From an uncultured Prevotella sp. (lineage in GTDB: Bacteria > Bacteroidota > Bacteroidia > Bacteroidales > Bacteroidaceae), in the NCBI GenBank assembly GCA_900544825.1, contig UQWP01000024.1, forward strand, positions 1-42,888: 42,888 nt of DNA. The letters are read 5' to 3'. The notes under the pieces are model-generated. The model saw only the letters and a list, made by a program, of their open reading frames with translations. It was not told where the DNA came from and did no database searches. Shown here piece after piece: positions 32,939 to 42,608 of the stretch. How positions within the stretch are numbered: position 1 is the stretch's first letter; the number at the start of each line of letters is the position of its first letter. Both the position numbers and the translations under genes were made by a program.

Positions 32939-33688
32939 ATGAAGTATATACATTATATAATAGTAACAGTGGCAATGTTGCTGGTGGGTACGGCACAAGT
33001 CGGAGCCCAGACTGATCGCAACCTGATCCGTCAGGGCAATCGTGCCTTCAAATCTCAGAAATGGGCAGTGGCAGAAACCCAATATCGCAAGGCTATCTCC
33101 AAGAATCAGAAGAATCCACAGGCGATATACAATCTTGGTTGTGCGCTCATGGCGCAGCAGAAAGACTCCATGGCGATACAGCAGTTTACCAATGCAGCCC
33201 AGTTGGAAACCAACCGCCTCCGCCGTGCAGCCAGCTATCACAACATGGGTGTGATCATGCAGAACCACCGTGAATATGCACAGGCCATCGAATACTACAA
33301 GATGGCGCTGAGATGCAATCCACAGGACAATGAGACCCGTTATAATCTTGCCCTCTGCAAGAAGTTGCTCAAGAACAATCCGCAAAACAAGGATAAGAAC
33401 AAGAACAACAAGGATAAGAACAAGGACAAGAATAAGAAGGATCAGAATAAGGACAAGAACAAAGACAACAAGGATAAAAACGACGATAAGAATAATAAGA
33501 ACGACAAGAACAAGAATAAGAATAACAAGAATAATCAGAACCAAAACCAGCCGAACCAGGACAAGATGAGCCGCGAGAATGCCGAGCAGCTCCTGAATGC
33601 CGCCGTTCAGCAGGAGCAAGCCACCAAGCGCAAGTTGCAGAAGGCGATGAGCCAGCCACGCAGAAAGGCTTACGACAAGAATTGGTAA
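32939..33688 (+). CDS. batC: BatC, TPR protein with a Lys/Asn/Asp-rich tract
   Basis: 249 residues. A signal peptide (1-22, ending VGAQ) is followed by three or so TPR units (about 28-140, e.g. NPQAIYNLGCALMAQQKDSM and EYAQAIEYYKMALRCNPQDN). A low-complexity tract (about 148-206) is built of Lys, Asn and Asp with some Gln. The C-terminal 40 residues (NAEQLLNAAVQQEQATKRKL) look helical. TPRs should mediate contact with BatA/B and BatD. The tract is encoded by a purine-rich near-repetitive stretch, so its length may vary between strains. Confidence 0.85.
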   Translation: MKYIHYIIVTVAMLLVGTAQVGAQTDRNLIRQGNRAFKSQKWAVAETQYRKAISKNQKNPQAIYNLGCALMAQQKDSMAIQQFTNAAQLETNRLRRAASYHNMGVIMQNHREYAQAIEYYKMALRCNPQDNETRYNLALCKKLLKNNPQNKDKNKNNKDKNKDKNKKDQNKDKNKDNKDKNDDKNNKNDKNKNKNNKNNQNQNQPNQDKMSRENAEQLLNAAVQQEQATKRKLQKAMSQPRRKAYDKNW

Positions 33689-33745
33689 AAGATTAGATAA
33701 AAATACGATTTACATATAATATTTAGCTATTATTTAAGATACGAT

Positions 33746-36343
33746 ATGAAAAGAATAGGTTGGTATTTGATATTGCTGATATGCTTGCTAGGCTACCAGG
33801 TGCATGCGGTGGCCCAGCATATCTCCGTGTCGGCTCCATCGCACGTAGCGGCTGGAGAAAACTTCCGTGTCGCCTATACCATCAACACCCGTGATGTAGA
33901 GGAATTCAGAATGGGTGCGGTGCAGGATGGACTCGAAGTCATCGCAGGCCCTTACACATCCTCGCAATCCAGTTATCAGATGATCAACGGACATACCTCG
34001 TCCTCTTCATCTGTAACCATCACCTACACCCTTTATGCGGCAAAGAATGGTACCTTCAACATTGGTGCTTCCCACGCCGTCGTAGGAGGCAGGAGCCTGG
34101 CTTCTCACGCCGTGAGGATTACGGTATCGGGTCACGCCCAGCATACCAACGGCGCTCCTAGCATGCACGGACAGAATAGCTACGACCAACCTCGTATGCG
34201 TACCGCAGGCTCTGCCATCTCAGGCAGCGACCTCTTCATCAAGGTGTCTGCCAACAAGAAGAGAGTACACGAGCAGGAACCTATCCTGCTTACCTACAAG
34301 GTATATACACAGGTGGAACTCACCCAGCTGGAAGGCAAGATGCCAGACCTGAAGGGATTCCACAACCAGGAAGTACCTCTGCCACAGCAGAAGACCTTCC
34401 ATACCGAAATGGTGAACGGTCGCCCTTACAAGTGCGTTACCTGGAGCCAGTATGTGATGTATCCTCAGATGACCGGTAAGCTGGAGATTCCTTCCATCAC
34501 CTTCAAGGGCATCGTGGTACAGCAGAACCGCAATGTCGATCCTATGGAGGCCTTCTTCAATGGCGGCTCCGGATATGTAGAGGTAAAGAAGGACATCAAG
34601 GCTCCGGGTATCACCCTGCAGGTAGATCCGTTGCCTCAGCGCCCTGCCAACTTCTCGGGTGGAGTAGGTAAGTTCAATATCTCTGCTTGTCTTGACAAGA
34701 AGGAAATCAAGGCAGGCGAACCTATTACGCTCCGTGTGATTGTGGGAGGTATCGGAAACCTCAAGTTGCTTAAGCAGCCAGTAGTGAATTTCCCGAAGGA
34801 TTTCGACAAGTATGATGCCAAGGTAACAGATAAGACCCGACTCACTGCCAATGGAGTGGAGGGTAATATGATCTACGATTTCCTGGCTGTTCCTCGTAAT
34901 CAGGGCAGCTATACCATTCCAGCCGTGGAGTTCACCTATTATGATACCAGCAAGAATGCGTATAGGACCATCAAGACCCAACCTTTCACTCTGAACGTGG
35001 AGAAGGGAGATGGATCCACATCCGAGTCGTCTGACTATACCAGCAAGGACAAGGATATCCATACCATCATGTTGGGCAAGACCTCACAGCATCAGGCAGA
35101 TGATATGTTCTTCGGAAGCTTCGGCTACTGGACCTGTCTGCTCATTCCGCTCATCGCCTTCTTCGTGCTGCTGGTGGTATTCCACCGCAGAGCTATCGAG
35201 AATGCCGACATCGTGAAGAAGCGCTCCAACAAGGCGGGCAAGATAGCTACCAAGCGTCTGCGCATGGCCAACAAGCTGATGTTGCAGGGCAAGCAGGGCG
35301 AGTTCTATGGTGAGGTGATGCGTGCCCTCTGGGGATATATGAGCTACAAGTTGAACATGCCGGTAGAGCAGCTCTCTCGTGAGAATATCCGTGAGAAACT
35401 CTTCGCCCACGATGTGGACGATGTTACAATACAGAAGTTTACTTCCGCTCTCGATGAGTGCGAGTTCGAGCGTTATGCTCCAGGTGATCCTGCCGGCAAT
35501 ATGAACCGTACCTTCGAATCGGCAATGACAGCGATTATGAAAATAGAAAATGCAATCAATGCGGCTCGCAAGAACGCCAAGAAGCATCCTGCCGGATATT
35601 CCTTCGTATGGCTGCTCCTGGCGATGCTGGGCTTCGGCGCTTCTCCGGTATCGGCAATCACCAAAAACAATGCCGATACGGAATACCAGAAGGGCAACTA
35701 CCAGCAGGCTATCCGCGACTACGAAGAGCTGCTCAAGAATGGTGCCTCTGCCGAGATTTACTACAATCTCGGCAATGCCTACTATCGTACAGACAATATC
35801 ACCAAGGCGGTGCTCAACTATGAACGTGCCCGCCTGCTCTCGCCTGGAGATGAGGACATCAACTTCAATCTCCAGTTTGCACGCAGCAAGACCATCGACA
35901 AGATTACCCCGGTAAGCGAAATGTTCTTTGTTACCTGGTATAAGGCGCTGGTCAACTTCACGAGTGTAGATAACTGGGCGAAGACTGGTATCATCTCCAT
36001 CATCATGGCGCTGCTGCTCGTGCTGCTCTATCTCTTCGGTCCGCACATCCTGATGCGCAAGATTGGCTTCTTTGGCGGTATCGGCTTCTTCCTCGTCTTC
36101 CTGCTGAGCAATCTCTTTGCCTATCAGCAGAAGCAGGCGCTCGACAACCGCAAGGGTGCCATCATCATCTCACCTTCCGTGAACATCAAGAAGACGCCTG
36201 CCAAGACCAGTACCGATCAGTTTGTACTCCACGAGGGTACCCGTGTAGATATCATCGACAAGGGTATGACCGACTGGCGCGGCATCCGCGTAGGCGATGG
36301 AAGAGAGGGATGGATCGAGACCAAGCATCTCGAGGAAATCTAG
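33746..36343 (+). CDS. batD: BatD-BatE fusion protein
   Basis: 865 residues. Residues 1-24 are a signal peptide (ending AVAQ). The BatD oxygen-tolerance domain with several beta-sandwich modules spans about 25-450. A membrane helix follows at about 461-481 (YWTCLLIPLIAFFVLLVVF), then a cytoplasmic helical domain (about 485-615). At 619-637 a hydrophobic stretch ending ASPVSA resembles a leftover signal peptide. After it come TPR repeats (about 640-715), two membrane helices (about 755-772 and 780-797) and an SH3-like C-terminus (about 810-865). The last parts are the architecture of BatE, which is a separate gene in Bacteroides fragilis; here both are in one frame without interruption. Confidence 0.85.
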   Translation: MKRIGWYLILLICLLGYQVHAVAQHISVSAPSHVAAGENFRVAYTINTRDVEEFRMGAVQDGLEVIAGPYTSSQSSYQMINGHTSSSSSVTITYTLYAAKNGTFNIGASHAVVGGRSLASHAVRITVSGHAQHTNGAPSMHGQNSYDQPRMRTAGSAISGSDLFIKVSANKKRVHEQEPILLTYKVYTQVELTQLEGKMPDLKGFHNQEVPLPQQKTFHTEMVNGRPYKCVTWSQYVMYPQMTGKLEIPSITFKGIVVQQNRNVDPMEAFFNGGSGYVEVKKDIKAPGITLQVDPLPQRPANFSGGVGKFNISACLDKKEIKAGEPITLRVIVGGIGNLKLLKQPVVNFPKDFDKYDAKVTDKTRLTANGVEGNMIYDFLAVPRNQGSYTIPAVEFTYYDTSKNAYRTIKTQPFTLNVEKGDGSTSESSDYTSKDKDIHTIMLGKTSQHQADDMFFGSFGYWTCLLIPLIAFFVLLVVFHRRAIENADIVKKRSNKAGKIATKRLRMANKLMLQGKQGEFYGEVMRALWGYMSYKLNMPVEQLSRENIREKLFAHDVDDVTIQKFTSALDECEFERYAPGDPAGNMNRTFESAMTAIMKIENAINAARKNAKKHPAGYSFVWLLLAMLGFGASPVSAITKNNADTEYQKGNYQQAIRDYEELLKNGASAEIYYNLGNAYYRTDNITKAVLNYERARLLSPGDEDINFNLQFARSKTIDKITPVSEMFFVTWYKALVNFTSVDNWAKTGIISIIMALLLVLLYLFGPHILMRKIGFFGGIGFFLVFLLSNLFAYQQKQALDNRKGAIIISPSVNIKKTPAKTSTDQFVLHEGTRVDIIDKGMTDWRGIRVGDGREGWIETKHLEEI

Positions 36344-36415
36344 GAGAATGAAGTGGATGGAGCGTCAGACACTGATATCATTCTACATCAACATTAAATA
36401 TAAAACAATAAGTAA

Positions 36416-37120
36416 ATGGATTTTAGTTCGATACAGGATATTGACTTTCAGATACTGCAGTGGTTCAACGGCAGTAACAATGTGATTCTCGACCAGTTGG
36501 TGATGGCATTGACTTCGGGTTTCACCTGGATACCGCTCTATCTTGTACTCTTTATCATCGTGATGCGCAATAATGAGACAATCGGGCAGATTGGTCTTAT
36601 TGTAGGCTGCGCATTCCTGTGCATCCTTTTTGCCGATGGCATTGCCGAGGGAATCATCAAACCGCTGGCGGCAAGATGGCGACCTTCCAACGATCCGCTG
36701 GTAAAATATTCCGTACAGGTAGTGGATAATCTTCGTCTGAAGGACTACAGTTTCTGTTCGGCGCATGCAGCCAACACCATGGCGATAGCCGTGTTCTTCT
36801 CGCTGCTTGTAAGGAGCAGGATGCTCACCTTCACCCTGGTAGCATGGTCGCTGGTGAACTGCTGGACCCGCCTCTATCTGGGCGTTCATTATCCTCTGGA
36901 CATCGTTTGCGGCATGCTGCTGGGCATGGTGGTTGGTACGCTGGTATATCTTTTCTTCCATCGTATGTACCGGCGTATGTCACCGGAAATCAAGTATGTT
37001 TCGAATCAATATACCAGTACGGGATATGATTGCGATGACATCGATATGATTATGACCGTCCTGATGCTTACCCTCGTATATGTCATCCTGCGTGCCGTCG
37101 TTCTGATGACGGGGTTGTAA
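36416..37120 (+). CDS. PAP2-family membrane phosphatase
   Basis: 234 residues. The three phosphatase motifs are in order: KPLAARWRP (K82, R89, P90), SFCSAHAAN (H117) and RLYLGVHYPLD (R152, H158, D162). Six or so membrane helices are expected, including a last one near the C-terminus (about 205-230) beyond the catalytic core. PAP2 enzymes in this phylum include lipid A phosphatases and undecaprenyl-pyrophosphate phosphatases. Which applies here cannot be decided from sequence. It lies 72 nt after the Bat operon, with an AACATTA/AACAATA heptamer-like leader directly before the ATG. Confidence 0.88.
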   Translation: MDFSSIQDIDFQILQWFNGSNNVILDQLVMALTSGFTWIPLYLVLFIIVMRNNETIGQIGLIVGCAFLCILFADGIAEGIIKPLAARWRPSNDPLVKYSVQVVDNLRLKDYSFCSAHAANTMAIAVFFSLLVRSRMLTFTLVAWSLVNCWTRLYLGVHYPLDIVCGMLLGMVVGTLVYLFFHRMYRRMSPEIKYVSNQYTSTGYDCDDIDMIMTVLMLTLVYVILRAVVLMTGL

Positions 37121-37189
37121 TCAGGCAGTGAGCCTTCTTGGGGGCATCAATATTTTCAAAAATAAAAAGTTCAATTTTCAAAGAAAGTA

Positions 37190-38464
37190 ATGGATACAAA
37201 ACATATTAAAATTAGTGATTATAATTACGATTTGCCAGATGAGCGCATCGCCAAGTTTCCTATCTCACAGCGCGACCACAGTAAACTGCTGGTCTATAAG
37301 CATGGTGAGGTAAGCGACGATGTATTCTTCCATCTTCCCGACTATCTGCCAAAGGGTGCCATGATGGTATTCAATAATACCAAGGTAATCCAGGCGCGTA
37401 TGCATTTCCGCAAGGAGACGGGAGCACTCATCGAGGTGTTCCTGATGGAACCTGCTGCACCTACCGACTATGAGCTGATGTTCCAGACATCGGGTCACTG
37501 CTCATGGCTCTGTATGATTGGTAACCTGAAGAAATGGAAAGAGGGAAGCCTGAAGCGCGACTTCGAGATCAAGGGTCATCAGCTTACCCTCTCTGCTACC
37601 ATGCGCCGTGGAGATGCGCTCAGCACAGAGGCGGCTGAAATGGTGGCTAAAGGTGGCGGCACCAACTATTGGGTGGATTTCGACTGGGACAACGAGCATG
37701 TTTCCTTTGCCGAGATTCTCGAAGCAGTGGGAGAGTTGCCTATCCCTCCTTATCTGAACCGCAAGACAGAAGAAAGTGACAAGACCACTTATCAGACCGT
37801 ATATTCCAAGATCAAGGGTAGTGTGGCTGCCCCAACAGCCGGTCTGCATTTCACCGATGCGGTGCTCCAGGACCTGGATGCGCATGGCATCGACCGTGAA
37901 GAGGTAACCCTTCATGTTGGAGCGGGAACCTTCAAGCCGGTGAAGAGTCTTGAGATAGAAGGTCATCAGATGCATACCGAATATATCGTGGTTCACCGTC
38001 GCAGTCTGGAGAAGCTTATCAAGCACGAGTGCCAGGTCATCGCCGTGGGAACCACCAGTGTGCGCACCATCGAGAGTCTCTACTATATGGGAGTGCATCT
38101 TATCAAGCATCCTGAGGCAAGCGAGGAGGATCTGCATGTAAACCAGTGGGATCCATACGAGCTGTCGGCAGATGGCAATTTGGTAGATGGCATCACTCCG
38201 GTGCAGGCTATCCAGGCAATCGTCGATTATCTCGACCGCAACGGATTGGAAGCCCTGCATTCCAGCACACAGATCATCATCGCTCCGGGTTATACCTATA
38301 AGATTGTGAAGATGCTGGTAACCAATTTCCATCAGCCTCAGAGCACCCTTCTTCTCCTGGTGAGTGCCTTCCTGCATGGTGATTGGAAGAAGGTATATGA
38401 TTATGCCCTCTCTCATGATTTCCGCTTCCTGAGCTATGGAGATTCCTCCCTGCTCATTCCGTAG
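37190..38464 (+). CDS. queA: S-adenosylmethionine:tRNA ribosyltransferase-isomerase
   Basis: 424 residues. QueA transfers and rearranges the ribosyl group of SAM to make epoxyqueuosine in the wobble position of certain tRNAs. Recognisable blocks: YDLPDERIAKFPISQRDHSK, FNNTKVIQAR, VAAPTAGLHFTDAVL, LHVGAGTFKPV, VGTTSVRTIESL and NFHQPQSTLLLLVSAF. It is longer than the 356-residue E. coli enzyme because of an extended middle domain (about 90-180), common in Bacteroidetes. No other queuosine gene is adjacent. Confidence 0.94.
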   Translation: MDTKHIKISDYNYDLPDERIAKFPISQRDHSKLLVYKHGEVSDDVFFHLPDYLPKGAMMVFNNTKVIQARMHFRKETGALIEVFLMEPAAPTDYELMFQTSGHCSWLCMIGNLKKWKEGSLKRDFEIKGHQLTLSATMRRGDALSTEAAEMVAKGGGTNYWVDFDWDNEHVSFAEILEAVGELPIPPYLNRKTEESDKTTYQTVYSKIKGSVAAPTAGLHFTDAVLQDLDAHGIDREEVTLHVGAGTFKPVKSLEIEGHQMHTEYIVVHRRSLEKLIKHECQVIAVGTTSVRTIESLYYMGVHLIKHPEASEEDLHVNQWDPYELSADGNLVDGITPVQAIQAIVDYLDRNGLEALHSSTQIIIAPGYTYKIVKMLVTNFHQPQSTLLLLVSAFLHGDWKKVYDYALSHDFRFLSYGDSSLLIP

Positions 38465-38503
38465 GAAGAAGAAGTCATAGCAATGACAGAACTGCTAATC
38501 ATA

Positions 38504-38531
38504 AAGTTCAAAGTTCAAAATTCAAAGTTCA
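38504..38531 (+). repeat. Four-unit heptamer array upstream of the ABC-F gene
   Basis: Units AAGTTCA (38504), AAGTTCA (38511), AAATTCA (38518) and AAGTTCA (38525) are followed by AAGTAAGATAAT and the ATG at 38544. Same family and orientation as the arrays before nadE and the MBL hydrolase. Confidence 0.8.
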
Positions 38532-38543
38532 AAGTAAGATAAT

Positions 38544-40535
38544 ATGATTTCAGTAGAAGGACTGAAAGTAGAGTTTGGCGTAAAGCCACTTTTCAATGAT
38601 GTAAGCTTCGTAATCAACGACCGCGACCGCATTGCCCTGGTAGGCAAGAATGGTGCCGGCAAATCTACGATGCTGAAGATTCTCTGTGGCTTGCAGAAGC
38701 CAACTTCCGGCGTGGTGGCTATCCCTAATGAAACCACCATCGGCTACCTGCCTCAGGTGATGAAACTGCAGGACGATACCACCGTGAAGCAGGAAACCCG
38801 AAAGGCTTTCGCCCACAATACCGAGATGAAGGCGCGCCTCGACAAGATGCAGCAGGAAATGGCCGACCGCACCGACTACGAGAGCGAGAGCTATGCCCAG
38901 CTCGTGGAGAAATTCAGCCAGGAACATGATCGCTATATGATGATGGGCGGTGAAAACTACGAGGCAGAGATAGAGCGCACGCTGAGCGGTCTGGGTTTCA
39001 CCCGTGAAGATTTCGACCGTCCTACCCGGGAGTTCTCCGGTGGATGGCGTATGCGTATCGAGCTGGCTAAGATCCTGTTACAGAAGCCGGATGTACTTCT
39101 CCTCGATGAGCCTACCAACCACCTCGATATCGAGAGTATCCAGTGGCTGGAGCAGTTTCTGGCGCAGAGTGCCAAGGCGGTGGTGCTGGTGAGTCACGAC
39201 CGTGCCTTTATCAATAATGTAACCAACCGCACCCTGGAGATTACCTGCGGAAGGGTAGAGGATTACAAGGTGAAATACGATGAGTATGTGGTTCTCCGTG
39301 CCGAGCGCCGTGAGCAGCAGCTCCGCGCTTACGAAAACCAGCAGAAGGAAATCGCCGATATCAAGGACTTCATTGAGCGATTCCGCTATAAGCCAACCAA
39401 GGCTGTGCAGGTGCAGAGCCGAATCAAGCAGTTGGAGAAAATCGTTTCTATCGAGGTGGATGAGGTGGATACCAAGCAGATGCATCTCAAGTTCCCTCCT
39501 TGTCTCCGCAGCGGCGATTATCCTGTCATCTGCGATGAGGTGAGAAAGGATTATGGTGAGCATACCGTCTTCGATCACGTGAACCTTACCATCAAGCGTG
39601 GCGAGAAAGTAGCGTTCGTAGGTAAGAATGGTGAGGGTAAATCTACCCTGGTGAAGTGTATCATGGGCGAGATTCCTTTTACGGGCAATCTCAAGATAGG
39701 TCATAACGTGCAGGTTGGTTATTTTGCACAGAACCAGGCACAGCTCCTCGATGAGAAGCTTACCATCTTCCAGACCATCGACAATGTGGCTACCGGTGAG
39801 ATGCGTCTCAAGGTGAACGATCTGCTGGGTGCATTCATGTTTGGTGGCGAAACTTCCGAAAAATATGTCAAGGTGCTGAGTGGAGGTGAGCGCAGTCGTC
39901 TTGCGATGATCAAGCTCCTGCTCGAACCGGTGAATCTCCTGATTCTCGATGAGCCTACCAACCATCTCGATATGCAGTCGAAGGATGTGTTGAAGGAAGC
40001 CATCAAGGCATTCGACGGCACCGCCATCATCGTGAGCCACGACCGTGAGTTCCTCGACGGACTGGTAGATAAGGTATATGAGTTTGCCGGTGGAAAGGTA
40101 CGTGAGCATCTGGGCGGCATCTATGATTATCTCCGTGCCCACAATGCCGAGAGCGTCAGTCAGGCGCTGGCGAATCAGTCAGGAATGGCATCTGCCGGTT
40201 CTCCATCGGGTTCCGCTTCCTCCTCTTCATCAACCTCATCATCTGCAGCAGCTTCTTCTTCTTCCGAAGCAACCTCCGGCAAGCTCAGCTATGCCGAGCA
40301 CAAGGAGCAGCAGAAGAAGATACGCAAGGCTGAGAAGGCGGTGAAGGAATGCGAGACGAAGATTGAAAAGCTCGAAATCCGCAAGGCTGAGATTGATGCC
40401 CTCCTGATGAAGCCTGAGAATGCTACGAATATGGAACTCGTTACCGAATATACCGAGCTGATGAAGAGCCTGGATGAGGAAAACGAGAACTGGATGATGC
40501 TCTCCGAAGAGCTGGAGGAAGTGAAGAATTCATAA
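38544..40535 (+). CDS. ABC-F family ATPase
   Basis: 663 residues, two ABC cassettes and no membrane segments. Cassette 1: GKNGAGKS (34-41), FSGGW (164-168), LLLDEP (185-190). Cassette 2: GKNGEGKS (360-367), LSGGERSRL (445-453), LLILDEP (465-471). The inter-domain linker (about 205-310, Arg/Gln/Lys-rich helices) is the part that reaches the ribosomal P-site region in this family. The C-terminus has a Ser-rich linker (549-579) and a coiled coil (581-663), as in Uup-like members. ABC-F proteins rescue or regulate ribosomes; some protect against antibiotics, but no such role can be claimed here. Confidence 0.93.
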   Translation: MISVEGLKVEFGVKPLFNDVSFVINDRDRIALVGKNGAGKSTMLKILCGLQKPTSGVVAIPNETTIGYLPQVMKLQDDTTVKQETRKAFAHNTEMKARLDKMQQEMADRTDYESESYAQLVEKFSQEHDRYMMMGGENYEAEIERTLSGLGFTREDFDRPTREFSGGWRMRIELAKILLQKPDVLLLDEPTNHLDIESIQWLEQFLAQSAKAVVLVSHDRAFINNVTNRTLEITCGRVEDYKVKYDEYVVLRAERREQQLRAYENQQKEIADIKDFIERFRYKPTKAVQVQSRIKQLEKIVSIEVDEVDTKQMHLKFPPCLRSGDYPVICDEVRKDYGEHTVFDHVNLTIKRGEKVAFVGKNGEGKSTLVKCIMGEIPFTGNLKIGHNVQVGYFAQNQAQLLDEKLTIFQTIDNVATGEMRLKVNDLLGAFMFGGETSEKYVKVLSGGERSRLAMIKLLLEPVNLLILDEPTNHLDMQSKDVLKEAIKAFDGTAIIVSHDREFLDGLVDKVYEFAGGKVREHLGGIYDYLRAHNAESVSQALANQSGMASAGSPSGSASSSSSTSSSAAASSSSEATSGKLSYAEHKEQQKKIRKAEKAVKECETKIEKLEIRKAEIDALLMKPENATNMELVTEYTELMKSLDEENENWMMLSEELEEVKNS

Positions 40536-40561
40536 TTAAAACAATAATAATAACGAGAAAA

Positions 40562-42595
40562 ATGAAAATGAAGTACATCCTTCCGATGATGATGCTCGCA
40601 GCCATGCCTTTGGCTGCTGATGCTCAGAACAAGTCGGGACTTGTCTTGAGCAATCTTGACAAGACAGCAAAGCCTGCTGATGATTTCTATCAGTTTGCTA
40701 CTGGTGGCTGGCAGAAGAACAATCCGCTTCCTGCTGCCTACAGCCGTTATGGTAGTTTCGATCAGTTGGCTGAGAACAACAACAAGCGTATCAACTCTAT
40801 CCTTGATGAGCTCAAGAAGAAAACCTACAAGGCTGGAACCATCGAGCAGAAGCTTTCCGACTTCTACAAGTTGGCGCTCGATATCGACCGCCGCAACAAG
40901 GAAGGCATTGCTCCTGTTAAGCCTCTCCTCGACGAGATTGCTGCTGCCAAGACCAAGGCTGAGCTCCAGAACTTGCAGGTGAAGTATGCCATGCAGGGCT
41001 TGGGCGTAGGTTTCGGTACCGGTTTCGGTGCTGACGAGAAGAACGTTACCATGAACATCTACAATGTAATGCAGGGTGGTTTGACTCTCGGTTCCAAGGA
41101 TTATTACCTCAACAACGATGCTGCTACTGTAGCTATCCGTGAGGCATTCAAGACATACGTGGCAAAGATGTTCCAGCTCTATGGCTTCTCAGCTGCCGAT
41201 GCTGCCAAGAAGGCACAGAAGGTATTCCTCCACGAGACCAGTCTCGCTACTATCTCCAAGAGCCGTACCGAACTCCGTGACCCACAGGCTAACTACAACA
41301 AGATGAGCCTGAAGCAGTTTAAGGAGAATTATCCAAACATTCCTCTCGAGGCTTTGGCTAACGGCGTGGGCATCAAGAGCGAATATATCCAGGAGATGAT
41401 TGTAGGTCAGCCTGCATTCATGGCTGGTTACGACAAGATTACCGCTGCTGAGGATGCTGAGACCTTGAAGGCATTGATGGAGTGGAGTGTTATCGGCAGT
41501 TCTTCTGCTTATCTCACCGATGAGATCCGTGAGGCAAACTTCGATTTCTTCGGCAAGACCATGAGTGGCAGAAAGGAAGACCATCCATTGTGGAAGCGTG
41601 CTACCTCTCAGGTAGATGCTCAGATGGGTGAGGCGCTCGGCAGAATCTACTGCAAGAAGTTCTTCCCAGAGTCATCTAAGAAGATGATGGAGACTTTGGT
41701 CAAGAATCTCCAGGTGAGTCTCGGTCAGCGTATCGACGCTCAGGAGTGGATGAGTGCAGAGACCAAGGCTGCTGCCCACAATAAGCTCGATAAGTTCTAT
41801 GTCAAGATTGGTTATCCTAACCAGTGGACTGATTATAGCAAGCTTACCATCGATCCATCCAAGAGTTTCTATGAGAACGTGATGGCTTGCCGTCAGTTCC
41901 GCAACAATAAGGAGATTGCTGAGAAGGCTGGTAAGCCAGTCAACAGAGACGAGTGGTATATGACTCCACAGACTGTGAATGCATACTATAATCCTACCAC
42001 CAACGAGATCTGTTTCCCTGCAGGTATCCTTCAGTATCCATTCTTTGATGCCAAGGCTGACGAGGCATTCAACTATGGTGCTATCGGTGTAGTGATTGGT
42101 CATGAGATGACTCACGGATTCGATGATCAGGGTCGCCAGTATGATGCCAGCGGTAACCTGAAGGATTGGTGGACAGCTGCTGATGCAGAGGGCTTCAACA
42201 AGCGTGCAGATATGTATGCTGATTTCTTCAGTAACATCAAGGTGTTGCCTGACCTGAATGCCAACGGTCGCTTTACATTGGGTGAGAACCTTGCCGACCA
42301 CGGTGGTTTGATGGTATCTTTCAATGCATTCAAGAATGCTACAGCCAAGAAGCCTTTGAAGAACAAGGATGGCTTCACAGCTGATCAGCGTTTCTTCCTT
42401 GCCTACGCTGGTGTATGGGGTCAGAACATCACCGAGAAGGAGATCCGCAACCGTGTGAAGAACGATCCTCATGCGCTTGGCAAGTGGCGTGTAGATGGTG
42501 CTCTTCCTCACATTGATGCCTGGTATGAGGCATTTGGTGTAAAGCAGGGCGACAAGATGTTCATTCCTAAGAGCGAGCGTCTGGAGCTTTGGTAA
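40562..42595 (+). CDS. M13-family zinc metallopeptidase (PepO-like)
   Basis: 677 residues. A signal peptide (1-22, ending ADAQ) indicates export. The zinc site is complete: HEMTH at 514-518 in VIGHEMTHGFDDQG, and GENLAD (E575, D579) with the third ligand. NAYYNPTTNEICFPAGILQ and WRVDGALPHIDAWYEAF near the C-terminus, ending ERLELW, are typical of neprilysin-like oligopeptidases. A second ATG at 40568 gives a start two residues later and cannot be excluded. A strong terminator region follows. Confidence 0.93.
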   Translation: MKMKYILPMMMLAAMPLAADAQNKSGLVLSNLDKTAKPADDFYQFATGGWQKNNPLPAAYSRYGSFDQLAENNNKRINSILDELKKKTYKAGTIEQKLSDFYKLALDIDRRNKEGIAPVKPLLDEIAAAKTKAELQNLQVKYAMQGLGVGFGTGFGADEKNVTMNIYNVMQGGLTLGSKDYYLNNDAATVAIREAFKTYVAKMFQLYGFSAADAAKKAQKVFLHETSLATISKSRTELRDPQANYNKMSLKQFKENYPNIPLEALANGVGIKSEYIQEMIVGQPAFMAGYDKITAAEDAETLKALMEWSVIGSSSAYLTDEIREANFDFFGKTMSGRKEDHPLWKRATSQVDAQMGEALGRIYCKKFFPESSKKMMETLVKNLQVSLGQRIDAQEWMSAETKAAAHNKLDKFYVKIGYPNQWTDYSKLTIDPSKSFYENVMACRQFRNNKEIAEKAGKPVNRDEWYMTPQTVNAYYNPTTNEICFPAGILQYPFFDAKADEAFNYGAIGVVIGHEMTHGFDDQGRQYDASGNLKDWWTAADAEGFNKRADMYADFFSNIKVLPDLNANGRFTLGENLADHGGLMVSFNAFKNATAKKPLKNKDGFTADQRFFLAYAGVWGQNITEKEIRNRVKNDPHALGKWRVDGALPHIDAWYEAFGVKQGDKMFIPKSERLELW

Positions 42596-42608
42596 AGATC
42601 AAATATCC

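Noticed and set aside
33330..33569. Arg/Thr/Ile-rich 79-codon frame inside batC
   Set aside because: A frame-shifted reading of the Lys/Asn repeat tract.
39078..40142. 354-codon antisense frame inside the ABC-F gene (also similar ones at 31764-32828 and 6700-7800)
   Set aside because: Compositional shadows rich in Leu, His and Ile without family signatures; the plus-strand genes are certain.
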